Assembly: GCF_024168645.1 (NCBI RefSeq)
Contig: NZ_JALJWF010000001.1
Location: 1,603,001-1,667,000 of the forward strand
Reading direction: 5' to 3'
DNA from: Pseudomonas sp. GGS8
GTDB taxonomy: Bacteria; Pseudomonadota; Gammaproteobacteria; Pseudomonadales; Pseudomonadaceae
Length of the DNA stretch: 64,000 nucleotides
Made by a program: the position numbers and the translations under genes. The notes beneath the pieces were generated by a model. It made no database searches, had not been told where the DNA came from, and saw only the letters and a program-made list of their open reading frames with translations. Shown here one piece after another: positions 17,665-24,676 of this stretch. Within the stretch, counting starts at the first letter, position 1; the number at the start of each line of letters is the position of its first letter.

Positions 17665-18443
17665 GGCAGTTCCAGTTCCTTTGTTTGAGTCGTTTTGGGT
17701 AGTGCGGCGACATAGGAGAACTTCTCCAGGAACTGCTGCGCTCGTGCGGTTTGCGGGTTCGTAAAGAAAATCTCGGGGGGGTGTTGCTCAAGGATGCGCC
17801 CGGCGTCCATGAACACGATGCGGTCGGCCACGGCGCGGGCGAAGGCCATTTCGTGGGTGACGATCAACAGGGTCATGCCCTCGCGGGCCAGGCCCTGAAT
17901 CACTTCGAGTACCTCCTTGACCATCTCCGGGTCGAGGGCGGCGGTGACTTCGTCAAAGAGCATGACTTGGGGATTCATGCACAGCGAACGGACGGCGGCG
18001 ATGCGTTGCTGCTGACCACCGGAGAGCTGACGCGGGAACGCATCGCGCTTGTCCAACAGGCCTACGCGCTCCAGCAAGGCTTCGGCCTGGGCACGGGCTT
18101 CGCGGCGGTCGCGCTTCTGCACTTTCAGCGGGCCAAGCAGCACGTTATCGAGCACGCTCATGTGCGGAAACAGGTGATAACTCTGGAACACCATGCCGAT
18201 CTGCTGCCGCACTTCACGCCAGTCGGTGCCCTTGTCCAGCAGCTCGCGCCCGGCAAAATTCAAGCTGCCGCTGTGAGCGACTTCCAGGCCGTTGAGGCAG
18301 CGTAGCAAGGTGCTTTTGCCGCAGCCGCTGGGGCCAAGGATGACGATCACTTCGCCCGGTTTCACCTTCAGGTCGATGCCATTGAGCACCTGCTGCTCGC
18401 CGAAAAACTTGTTGAAACCCTTGAACTCGATCAATGCGCTCAT
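17661..18443 (-). CDS. Amino-acid ABC transporter ATPase
   Basis: A 260-residue ATPase of the GlnQ/HisP type. Walker A GPSGCGKS (about 36-43), Q-loop MVFQSYHLFPH, signature LSGGQQQR, Walker B MLFDEVTAALDPE and the H-loop IVTHEMAFA are all present. The Walker B segment has V instead of the usual P after DE (DEVTAALD), a common variant in this subfamily. Overlaps the permease and binding-protein genes by four bases each. Confidence 0.88.
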   Translation of the reverse strand: MSALIEFKGFNKFFGEQQVLNGIDLKVKPGEVIVILGPSGCGKSTLLRCLNGLEVAHSGSLNFAGRELLDKGTDWREVRQQIGMVFQSYHLFPHMSVLDNVLLGPLKVQKRDRREARAQAEALLERVGLLDKRDAFPRQLSGGQQQRIAAVRSLCMNPQVMLFDEVTAALDPEMVKEVLEVIQGLAREGMTLLIVTHEMAFARAVADRIVFMDAGRILEQHPPEIFFTNPQTARAQQFLEKFSYVAALPKTTQTKELELP

Positions 18444-19099
18444 GCTTGCGTCCAGCGCCGCTCCAGCACGCGGGAAGCGGCTGACAGCGGGTAGCAGATG
18501 AAAAAGAAAAACAGAAACAGCGCGCCATAGATCAATACCGATTCGTAGGTGCGCTCGATGATCTGCTGGCCGACCTTGATCACGTCCACCACGCCGATCA
18601 GCACCGCCAGGGAGCTGGTCTTGATGATCCGCGTGTAGACGTTGATGGTCGGTGGCGTCATGCGTTTCAGCGCCTGGGGCAGCAGCACGTAGCCGTAGAG
18701 TTGCGGGCCGTTCAAGCCCATCGACAACCCCGCCTCACGCTGCCCACGGGGCAATGAATGCAAGGCGCCGCGCACCACTTCCCCGACTTCACTGGCGCCC
18801 CACAGCGACAACACCAACACCGCGCACCAGAAGCTTGGAATGCTCAGGCCGAAAAAGATCGGCAGGCCGAAGAACAGCAAATACAGCCAGACCAGCACCG
18901 GGATCGCCCGGAACAGCTCCAGATAAACCCGAAGAATTGCGTTGAGCCATGTTGAATTCAGCGTACGCAACACGCCGTAGAGCACGCCGCCGACGGTGCT
19001 GAAGGCGATGCTCAAGAAAGAAATCGACAAGGTTTGCGCAGCGCCCCTACCCAGTTGCGGCAACGACACCCAGAGCAATTCAAGACCCGAACTGGCCAT
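18440..19099 (-). CDS. Amino-acid ABC transporter permease 2
   Basis: A 219-residue HisM/GlnP-type permease with about five membrane helices and the EAA loop REAGLSMGLNGPQLYGYVLLP (about 138-158, split here only by description). The ATG at 19099 lies 20 bases inside the end of the preceding permease gene. A longer frame exists upstream but would begin with a cysteine-rich, non-family stretch that is just the shadow of the other permease. Confidence 0.84.
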   Translation of the reverse strand: MASSGLELLWVSLPQLGRGAAQTLSISFLSIAFSTVGGVLYGVLRTLNSTWLNAILRVYLELFRAIPVLVWLYLLFFGLPIFFGLSIPSFWCAVLVLSLWGASEVGEVVRGALHSLPRGQREAGLSMGLNGPQLYGYVLLPQALKRMTPPTINVYTRIIKTSSLAVLIGVVDVIKVGQQIIERTYESVLIYGALFLFFFFICYPLSAASRVLERRWTQA

Positions 19100-19745
19100 G
19101 CTGGAGCCTCCTTTCCAGACGGCTGAGCAGCAGCGACAACGGCAAAAACAACAGCACACAGATCAGCGTCAGCACGGCGAGCATTTCGTAGGTTTTGTAA
19201 TAGAGCGCGATGTAGCTCTTGGTGGTGTAGAGAATCTCCGGCACCGCCACCGCCGAGACCACCGTGGTTTCCTTGAGCAGGAAAATGAAATTGGCGAACA
19301 GCGACGGCAGGCTGAGGAGCCCGGCCTGCGGCAGGATCACGTGGCGCAGCAATTGTCCGTGGGACAAGCCGATTGAACGACCCGACTCAAGTTGCGCCTG
19401 GGGCACGGCGTCCACCCCGGCGCGCAGGACTTCAGTGAGGTAAGCGCCGCCGAGAAAGGTCATGGTGATGATCGCCGCCGCGAAGCCCGAGACTTTGATG
19501 CCCAGGGCCGGCAAAGCGAAGTAGACGAAGAACAGCTGGATCAGCAGGGGCGTGTTGCGCGCCAGCTCCACATACAGCCCGACCAGGCGTTGCAGGTAAG
19601 GCGTGCGAAACACCAGAATCGTCGCGTTGATCAGCGCCACCAGCAACGAAGTACCGATGGCGATCAAGCCGACCTGCAGCGTCACGCCCACGGCTTTGAG
19701 AAACGCCGGCAGGGTACTGAGGATAAATGCGTAATCGAAGGTCAT
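19080..19745 (-). CDS. Amino-acid ABC transporter permease 1
   Basis: A 221-residue HisQ/GlnP-type permease: five membrane helices, a YVELARNTPLLIQLFFVYF block and an EAA loop with ESGRSIGLSHGQLLRHVILP. The ATG at 19745 gives the typical short N-terminus (MTFDYAFIL); the 45 codons upstream in the same frame lie in the promoter region. It is the first gene of the operon permease-permease-ATPase-binding protein. Confidence 0.84.
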   Translation of the reverse strand: MTFDYAFILSTLPAFLKAVGVTLQVGLIAIGTSLLVALINATILVFRTPYLQRLVGLYVELARNTPLLIQLFFVYFALPALGIKVSGFAAAIITMTFLGGAYLTEVLRAGVDAVPQAQLESGRSIGLSHGQLLRHVILPQAGLLSLPSLFANFIFLLKETTVVSAVAVPEILYTTKSYIALYYKTYEMLAVLTLICVLLFLPLSLLLSRLERRLQHGQFGS

Positions 19746-19820
19746 TGAACATCCTGTACGCCGCTCGGTAAGCGACGATGGCGCAGTCCATGGGCGGTGG
19801 GTAACCACTCGGCAGACACC

Positions 19821-19880
19821 AACTTTAAAGGTATAAAAATAAGAATTTAAATACCGATAACGCATATAGATATCACGCAA
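19821..19880 (-). promoter_or_regulatory. AT-rich promoter island between the ABC operon and the 31-residue ORF
   Basis: On the minus strand this reads ATGCGTTATCGGTATTTAAA then TTCTTATTTTTATACC. The last part resembles the TTATTTATAC end of the island before the SfnB operon. It lies 75-135 bases before the first permease gene and about 150-200 bases before the small plus-strand ORF, so it may serve both. CysB-type control is inferred. Confidence 0.45.
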
Positions 19881-20026
19881 AAAACTATCCTGCGGATTTG
19901 CGGCGGCAGTGGAAGACGGCTATTTTCCTTTGCGCTGCAGGAAGGATCTTTTTTTCAAAATACTCCTCCAAGGACGTGCAGCTTTTGGCCAGACTCCCCC
20001 GGCCGAACCATCACAAGGAAGAGAAC

Positions 20027-20122
20027 ATGGCTGACGTAAAAGTGCCGCCGCGACTGGATCCGCAGGACATCGTGAAATTGCTGGTGGCGCTGCGCAGCGC
20101 GCTGAAGGCCAGAGAGGCCTAG
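20027..20122 (+). CDS. 31-residue small ORF, divergent from the ABC operon
   Basis: A short frame starting at an ATG with a clear ribosome binding site (AAGGAAGAG, about 6 bases upstream). It encodes a 31-residue peptide rich in K, L and A with one predicted amphipathic helix (DPQDIVKLLVALRSALK) and no membrane segment. The promoter side faces the sulfur-type AT-rich island. I do not recognise a family. Its location resembles oscA/yezD, a small gene linked to sulfur importers, but the sequences are not obviously alike. A longer in-frame extension to 19898 exists and looks non-coding. Confidence 0.5.
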   Translation: MADVKVPPRLDPQDIVKLLVALRSALKAREA

Positions 20123-20157
20123 ACCGAGAGCAGGTTCCCTGTGGCTGGGGACTTGTT

Positions 20158-20320
20158 GTGGCGAGGGGGCTTGCCCCCGTTGGGCTGCGAAGCGGCCCTA
20201 AAACCTGCATTCCAATTCCCTCTGACACACCTCATGAACTGATCGGCGACTGCTGCGCAGCCGAACGGGGCGATGCGGCGTTCCGACAAGCCCCCTCGCC
20301 ACGAAAGCCCCTCGCCACAG
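20158..20320. repeat. REP cluster with a loop-insert variant
   Basis: A left copy at 20158-20178 (GTGGCGAGGGGGCTTGCCCCC) faces an inverted copy at about 20261-20302, followed by a truncated third copy ending at 20320. In the second copy the hairpin carries an insert: GAACGGGG, then cgaTGCGGCGTTCCGAC, then AAGCCCCC. The same insert recurs at 36337-36360. Confidence 0.8.
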
Positions 20321-20340
20321 GTGAAACACACCCCAATAAA

Positions 20341-20370
20341 AACGCCGACGCTGTAGTAGCCGTCGGCGTT
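20341..20370 (-). terminator. Rho-independent terminator of the second metQ
   Basis: Perfect 10-base arms AACGCCGACG and CGTCGGCGTT with a 10-base loop. On the minus strand the stem is followed by TTTATT. It lies 34 bases after the metQ stop. Confidence 0.8.
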
Positions 20371-20403
20371 TGAAACCTTGAAGGGGTTCGAGACGGCAGT
20401 GAA

Positions 20404-21186
20404 TCAGAACGCCGGCAGTACCGCGCCGCTGTACTTCTTGGCGATGAATGCTTTCACTTCAGGACTGGTCAGGGCCTTGGCCAGTTTCTGGATGGCAACA
20501 CTGTCCTTATTGTCTGGACGAGCCACCAGGAAGTTCACGTAAGGCGAATCGGCACCTTCGATCACCAACGCGTCTTTAGCCGGGTTCAAACCTGCATCCA
20601 GCGCGTAGTTGGTGTTGATCATGTCCAGATCGACCTGATCCAGAACACGCGGCAGCATGGCCGATTCCAGTTCCTTGAACTTGAAGTTGTGCGGGTTCTT
20701 GGCGATGTCTTTCGGAGTGGCCACGGCGTTTTTCGGGTCTTTCAACTCGATCAGACCAGCCTTCTGCAGCAGGATCAGGGCTCGGCCGCTGTTGCTGCCT
20801 TCGTTCGGGATGGCGATAGTTGCGCCGTCTTTCAGCTCAGCCAGGCTTTTGACTTTCTTCGAGTAGCCGCCGAATGGTTCGACGTGTACACCGATCACGG
20901 TCACCAGATTAGTGCCTTTGCCTTCGTTGAAGTTTTTCAGGTACGGCAGGGTCTGGAAGTAGTTGGCGTCCAGACGCTTCTGGTCGACCTGCACGTTCGG
21001 CTGAACGTAGTCGGTGAAGACTTTGATCTCCAGATCCACGCCTTCTTTGGCGAGGGTTGGCTTGATCAGTTCAAGAATTTCGGCATGTGGAACCGGGGTC
21101 GCCGCAACCACCAGTTTCTCGCCGGCCTGGGCCAGGCCCGCGGTCAGGGCAGCCGCCAATGCGGTGAACAACAGAACCTTTTTCAT
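20404..21186 (-). CDS. metQ: MetQ/NlpA-family binding protein (second copy)
   Basis: A 260-residue periplasmic binding protein with a Sec signal peptide (about 1-21, ending GLAQA). Family landmarks are KLVVAATPVPHAEILE, LDANYFQTLPYLKNF, GVHVEPFGGYSKK, and NEGSNSGRALILLQKAGLI. This copy resembles classical MetQ more than the 5488 copy does. No metN or metI follows, so it must work with an importer encoded elsewhere, possibly the MetN/MetI at 6.3-8.1 kb. Single gene with its own terminator and an AT-rich promoter region carrying three TATTC half-sites. Confidence 0.86.
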   Translation of the reverse strand: MKKVLLFTALAAALTAGLAQAGEKLVVAATPVPHAEILELIKPTLAKEGVDLEIKVFTDYVQPNVQVDQKRLDANYFQTLPYLKNFNEGKGTNLVTVIGVHVEPFGGYSKKVKSLAELKDGATIAIPNEGSNSGRALILLQKAGLIELKDPKNAVATPKDIAKNPHNFKFKELESAMLPRVLDQVDLDMINTNYALDAGLNPAKDALVIEGADSPYVNFLVARPDNKDSVAIQKLAKALTSPEVKAFIAKKYSGAVLPAF

Positions 21187-21285
21187 ACAGTGTCCTTATC
21201 GAAAATCACGGTCGTCATCGACGACGGCTAAATAGTTAGGTGCCAGTGAAGTGCCATCGCTGGCGTGAGGCGGACAATACCGGGA

Positions 21286-21330
21286 TTTTTTATTCCAGAA
21301 CAATATCTTTTATTCACTTTCATATTCCAT
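21286..21330 (-). promoter_or_regulatory. AT-rich region with three TATTC half-sites before metQ
   Basis: On the plus strand TATTC occurs at 21291, 21311 and 21323 within 40 bases of AT-rich sequence, 100-145 bases before the metQ ATG. The arrangement resembles the islands before the other sulfur genes. A CysB-type activator site is inferred. Confidence 0.45.
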
Positions 21331-21372
21331 TTTGTTCATACAGCCGCCACCTTCGTGAAACTGCACGACCTC

Positions 21373-21464
21373 TGTAGGAGCGAGGCTTGCCCGCGAAGGG
21401 GGAGTGTCAGTCGACGTTAATGTTGCCTGACACACCGCGTTCGCGAGCAAGCTTCGCTCCTACA
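21373..21464. repeat. REP pair overlapping the end of the AAA+ gene
   Basis: TGTAGGAGCGAGGCTTGCCCGCGA at 21373-21396 faces its inverted partner at 21441-21464. The right copy includes the stop codon of the AAA+ gene (TAG at 21460-21462), so the last codon of that gene is repeat sequence. Confidence 0.85.
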
Positions 21465-22392
21465 GAATCCCGGTGTCTTTGAGCAGTTTTTTCAAGGCCT
21501 CTTTTTCGGCGGTGGTACCGTTGACGAGGATTTTTTTGAGTTGCTGCTCGATCTGCAGCAACGACGCCGGCGCCTCGGGCAAATTCAAATGCTCCGGCAA
21601 AATCTCGTCGCCGGTACTCACCAACAGCGCAAAGTGAATGACGTTCTCCAGCTCCCGGGTGTTGCCCGGCCAACTGTGTTGCTCCAGCAGATGCTGCGCG
21701 GCTTCGCTGATCAGTGGCACCGGCAGGTCGAGGCGTTGGCTGTAGATGCCGAGGAAATACTCGGCCAGCGACAAAATATCGCCCACCCGTTCACGCAAGG
21801 CCGGCAGTTCGAGCTGACCTTCACTGAGGTAGTGATAAAGCCGTTCATGGAATTTTCCGGCAGCCACCGCCTGGGCCAGATCGATGCTGGTGGCCGCTAC
21901 CAGACGCACGTCCACCGGGCTCGGCTGGTGCGCGCCGACGCGGGTGACTTCATGGTTTTCCAGGGCCGCGAGCAATTTGATCTGGATTGGCAGCGGCAGG
22001 TCGCCGATCTCGTCCAGGTACAAGGTGCCGCCGTTGGCCGAGCCAAACCAGCCGGCACGACTACTGGCCGAACCGCTGTAACTGCCGGCGGCGTAGCCGA
22101 ACAGTTCAGCGTCGGCGTACGTCGGGCTGATCGCCCCGCAATTGACTGAAACGAACAACCCGCCGCGATCACTGGCGCGATGGATGTGCCGTGCCAGCAG
22201 CTCTTTACCGCTGCCGGTTTCACCGCGAATCAACACCGAGATCGAACGTGGCGCCAGTTGTTCCAGCTCCTGACGCAATTGCCGGGAACGCGGATCGACG
22301 AACACCAACGCTTTGGCGCGGATGCTCAGCGGGCTTTTTTCCGCGTCGGGAAAGGTCAGCAGCGGCTGACCGAATGTTTCATGCAAGCTCAT
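21460..22392 (-). CDS. Degenerate sigma-54 activator-like AAA+ protein (SfnR-related)
   Basis: A 310-residue protein that is essentially only the AAA+ core of a sigma-54 activator. Present: Walker A GETGSGKE (57-64), Walker B GGTLYLDEIGDL (121-132), sensor II WPGNTRELEN (241-250). Changed: the GAFTGA loop that contacts sigma-54 reads GSYSGS (103-108); the two arginine fingers of the FRxDLxxRL motif are H182 and Y188; sensor I has S where N is usual. There is no N-terminal sensor domain and no C-terminal Fis-type helix-turn-helix: only about 36 residues follow the core and the stop codon is in a REP repeat. ATG at 22392 has GGGAG upstream. It sits downstream of a hydrolase gene in a sulfur neighbourhood, so an SfnR-type origin is likely, but classical activation looks doubtful. 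Confidence 0.75.
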   Translation of the reverse strand: MSLHETFGQPLLTFPDAEKSPLSIRAKALVFVDPRSRQLRQELEQLAPRSISVLIRGETGSGKELLARHIHRASDRGGLFVSVNCGAISPTYADAELFGYAAGSYSGSASSRAGWFGSANGGTLYLDEIGDLPLPIQIKLLAALENHEVTRVGAHQPSPVDVRLVAATSIDLAQAVAAGKFHERLYHYLSEGQLELPALRERVGDILSLAEYFLGIYSQRLDLPVPLISEAAQHLLEQHSWPGNTRELENVIHFALLVSTGDEILPEHLNLPEAPASLLQIEQQLKKILVNGTTAEKEALKKLLKDTGIL

Positions 22393-22458
22393 GGCAGACT
22401 CCCGCCCAAAACCGCCGGGAGGCGGGGGCCGATTCAAAAAAAGAAAAAAAGAAAGGGC

Positions 22459-23040
22459 TCAAGCGCGACGCAGGGCGTGCTGTTCCATGCGGTTCTGCAG
22501 CCGATAGAGGTAGGCAAAACCCTGCTCCCAGCGCCGATGACCGGACTTCACGTTGATGTGCCCTGCCCCCGATAAAATCCCCGCCTCGGCGCCCCACTGA
22601 CGCGCCAATTCAAGTGCACGGGGCGCGCTCACAGCGGCGTCGTTATCAGAGCTGACGACCTGGCTCGGGAACGGCAATAGATGGGTCGGAATCGGCGCGA
22701 AGTTGCGCAGGGCCGGCGCGCAGGCCGGGCGCTCGACGTCTGCCGGCGCGACCAGCAAGGCGCCGCGCACCTGACGCAAGAATTGCAAGGGTGCAGTAGC
22801 TGCCCAATGGGCGACGGTGATGCAACCCAGGCTATGGGCGATCAGAATCACAGGCGTGCTGTCGGCGGCAATCGCCTCGGCCAGTGCCGCGACCCAGTCT
22901 TCGCGACGTGGCGTCAGCCAGTCGGCCTGCTCCACCCGCGCGCTGTTTGGCAGACTGTTCTGCCAGTGGGTTTGCCAATGATCTTCTGGCGATCCTTGCC
23001 AGCCCGGCACAATCAGGTAGCGAATTGATTCGTTGCGCAT
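22459..23040 (-). CDS. RBBP9/YdeN-family serine hydrolase
   Basis: A 193-residue alpha/beta hydrolase. Family landmarks: VPGWQGSPEDHWQTHW at the N-terminus, nucleophile elbow AHSLGC (serine about 69), acid SSDND (about 132-136) and histidine GAGHINVKSG (about 158). It is intracellular, with no signal peptide. The substrate is unknown for this family. It is followed after 66 bases, including a long run of T on the coding strand, by the AAA+ gene, probably in one transcript driven by the AT-rich island at 23.1 kb. Confidence 0.82.
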   Translation of the reverse strand: MRNESIRYLIVPGWQGSPEDHWQTHWQNSLPNSARVEQADWLTPRREDWVAALAEAIAADSTPVILIAHSLGCITVAHWAATAPLQFLRQVRGALLVAPADVERPACAPALRNFAPIPTHLLPFPSQVVSSDNDAAVSAPRALELARQWGAEAGILSGAGHINVKSGHRRWEQGFAYLYRLQNRMEQHALRRA

Positions 23041-23091
23041 GGGGAGCTCTCCTGCTGCGTGTCTGTTCCTGATCGAGTATAGGGAGGAGAG

Positions 23092-23140
23092 TTATATTCG
23101 CTAAGGAATAAGAAGCTATTTATTAAGATCTATATCGAAT
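23092..23140 (-). promoter_or_regulatory. AT-rich promoter island before the hydrolase/AAA+ unit
   Basis: Contains TATTC-GCTAAG-GAATA (23095-23110), a 5-6-5 inverted repeat, within AT-rich DNA 52-100 bases before the hydrolase ATG. Similar TATTC half-sites occur before the other sulfur units of the window. Activator identity is inferred. Confidence 0.45.
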
Positions 23141-23152
23141 ATATAAAATCCC

Positions 23153-23242
23153 TGTGGGAGCGGGCTTGCTCGCGATAGCGGTGTATCAATCACCACCAAT
23201 GTTGGATGTGACGACGCCATCGCGAGCAGGCTCGCTCCCACA
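23153..23242. repeat. REP pair (GTGGGAGCGGGCTTGCTCGCGAT type)
   Basis: Inverted copies at 23153-23176 and 23219-23242. Confidence 0.85.
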
Positions 23243-23260
23243 GGGTATGGGTGTTCGCCC

Positions 23261-23297
23261 AAAAAAAGGGGCCGCACCCTGCCAAGGAAACGGCCCC
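23261..23297 (-). terminator. Rho-independent terminator on the minus strand
   Basis: Arms GGGGCCG (23268-23274) and CGGCCCC (23291-23297), with seven T following on the minus strand. It is about 205 bases beyond the desaturase stop, so it either ends a long 3' untranslated region or ends a separate short transcript starting near the AT-rich stretch at 23360-23400. The rest of 23298-23502 shows no gene I recognise. Confidence 0.65.
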
Positions 23298-23502
23298 GGA
23301 AACTCAAAATCTGCTTGCGCTGTTCAACAATCCTGAAGCCGATGATTGGCGAAATCAGTTATCCAATAAAGGAATATTTAATTACTTTAATAGGCCTGAA
23401 TTGCATATACCAATCACCCTCGCTGCTTGCGTCACAACGTAGCGTCCCTTTGGGTCAAATTGATGACGAACGTTTTTGCCTTTGAGTTTCCGCAGGCATT
23501 GC

Positions 23503-24576
23503 TTAGACCTGAGCAGCACGCACCTGCCGGGGTTCTGTGGTCTCTTTACGCGCAAATCGGTTCGCTCGAGTAAACGTTCCGAAATCATTGAACCGAACCC
23601 CCATCTCACGCATCACCTCATGGGCCACCGGAACGCTCATCTGGCGGATGTAAAACGGTTCCTTCACCACAAAATGATGGATCCCGTGGCTGCTGCCGAA
23701 GTTGAAGCAGAACGCCTGCAACGGCCACAGCCACCAAGGGTTCAATACCTGAGTCTGCTGAATCACATTGCCCGGCTCCACATCACCGTAGTAGTGCATG
23801 TTCGAGCTGACAAAGTGCAGGCAGAACGTGCGCAACACGTTCGGGCCAATGATCACCACGGCAGCGATGTCGATCACCTGCATCACCGCCAATGTCGCCG
23901 CCGACCATTCGATGGGCGCCGCCAATAGATGCGCGATGCCGTTGGCGGCGTGAAAACCGAGGAACACGTACCACGCCCCCCAATGCACCAACGCCAGCGG
24001 CGCGTAAACCTTCAGGGAGCGCTTGAGGATGCTGAACTTGTGTGCCCAGGTCTTGGCTCGCAGCAGACGGATGAACGCCGACATCACGTTGTCGCCGACC
24101 ATCAACAGCCGCGCGATCCCCCAGGGCTCACCGTTGGTGATCGCCCGCTCTTCCATGTCGGCTTCGGTGCCGGAGACCTTGTGATGGTTGAGGTGCAATT
24201 GGCGGCGGATCCACGGGTTGATGGTGCTCGGCCGCGCCAGCCACACCAGGCCCATCATCAGGTTGTGCGGTACCCGCTGTTTGCGAAAATACATGCTGTG
24301 GATCAGGTCATGCTCAAGTTCATGGGTCAGCGAGGCGAAAAACGCGTTGAGCAATAGGCACGCCCACCAAGCCATGCAGCCGTTGATGTAGAGCACCGCC
24401 GAACCGATCATCCCGGCCAGGGCGAAGGCCAGAATGCCCGCGCCCAAGGCGTCCTGATGATTGAGAATCGGGTAGCACCGACGCAGTTCGACGCCTTTGG
24501 CCAATACCACCTGGCGAATATGCGCTGATCGTTGTGCTGCATTCAGTCGCTGGGGACTTGCAGAAGTACCGTCCAT
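23503..24576 (-). CDS. Membrane fatty-acid desaturase family protein
   Basis: A 357-residue membrane di-iron enzyme of the fatty-acid desaturase/hydroxylase family. The three histidine boxes are HELEHDLIH (85-93), HLNHH (128-132) and HGIHH (297-301). Membrane helices lie at about 43-80 and 190-250. It is distinct from the DesA-type gene at 38.5 kb, whose boxes differ. It is divergent from an AraC-type gene across a 100-base gap, which probably contains both promoters. Substrate (acyl chain, alkane or other lipid) cannot be told from sequence. Confidence 0.8.
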   Translation of the reverse strand: MDGTSASPQRLNAAQRSAHIRQVVLAKGVELRRCYPILNHQDALGAGILAFALAGMIGSAVLYINGCMAWWACLLLNAFFASLTHELEHDLIHSMYFRKQRVPHNLMMGLVWLARPSTINPWIRRQLHLNHHKVSGTEADMEERAITNGEPWGIARLLMVGDNVMSAFIRLLRAKTWAHKFSILKRSLKVYAPLALVHWGAWYVFLGFHAANGIAHLLAAPIEWSAATLAVMQVIDIAAVVIIGPNVLRTFCLHFVSSNMHYYGDVEPGNVIQQTQVLNPWWLWPLQAFCFNFGSSHGIHHFVVKEPFYIRQMSVPVAHEVMREMGVRFNDFGTFTRANRFARKETTEPRQVRAAQV

Positions 24577-24676
24577 GCTTCCATCCTCTGGTTATTGATG
24601 TTCGCATCCTGCCCTGTGATGCTTCACACAGCGGTAGCCGTGAACGCCAACCTGTTGACCGGACGCGCCAATCGAC

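Noticed and set aside
23382..23609. A 75-codon minus-strand frame overlapping the desaturase end.
   Set aside because: It overlaps the desaturase C-terminus in another frame, has no clear ribosome binding site and matches nothing I recognise.
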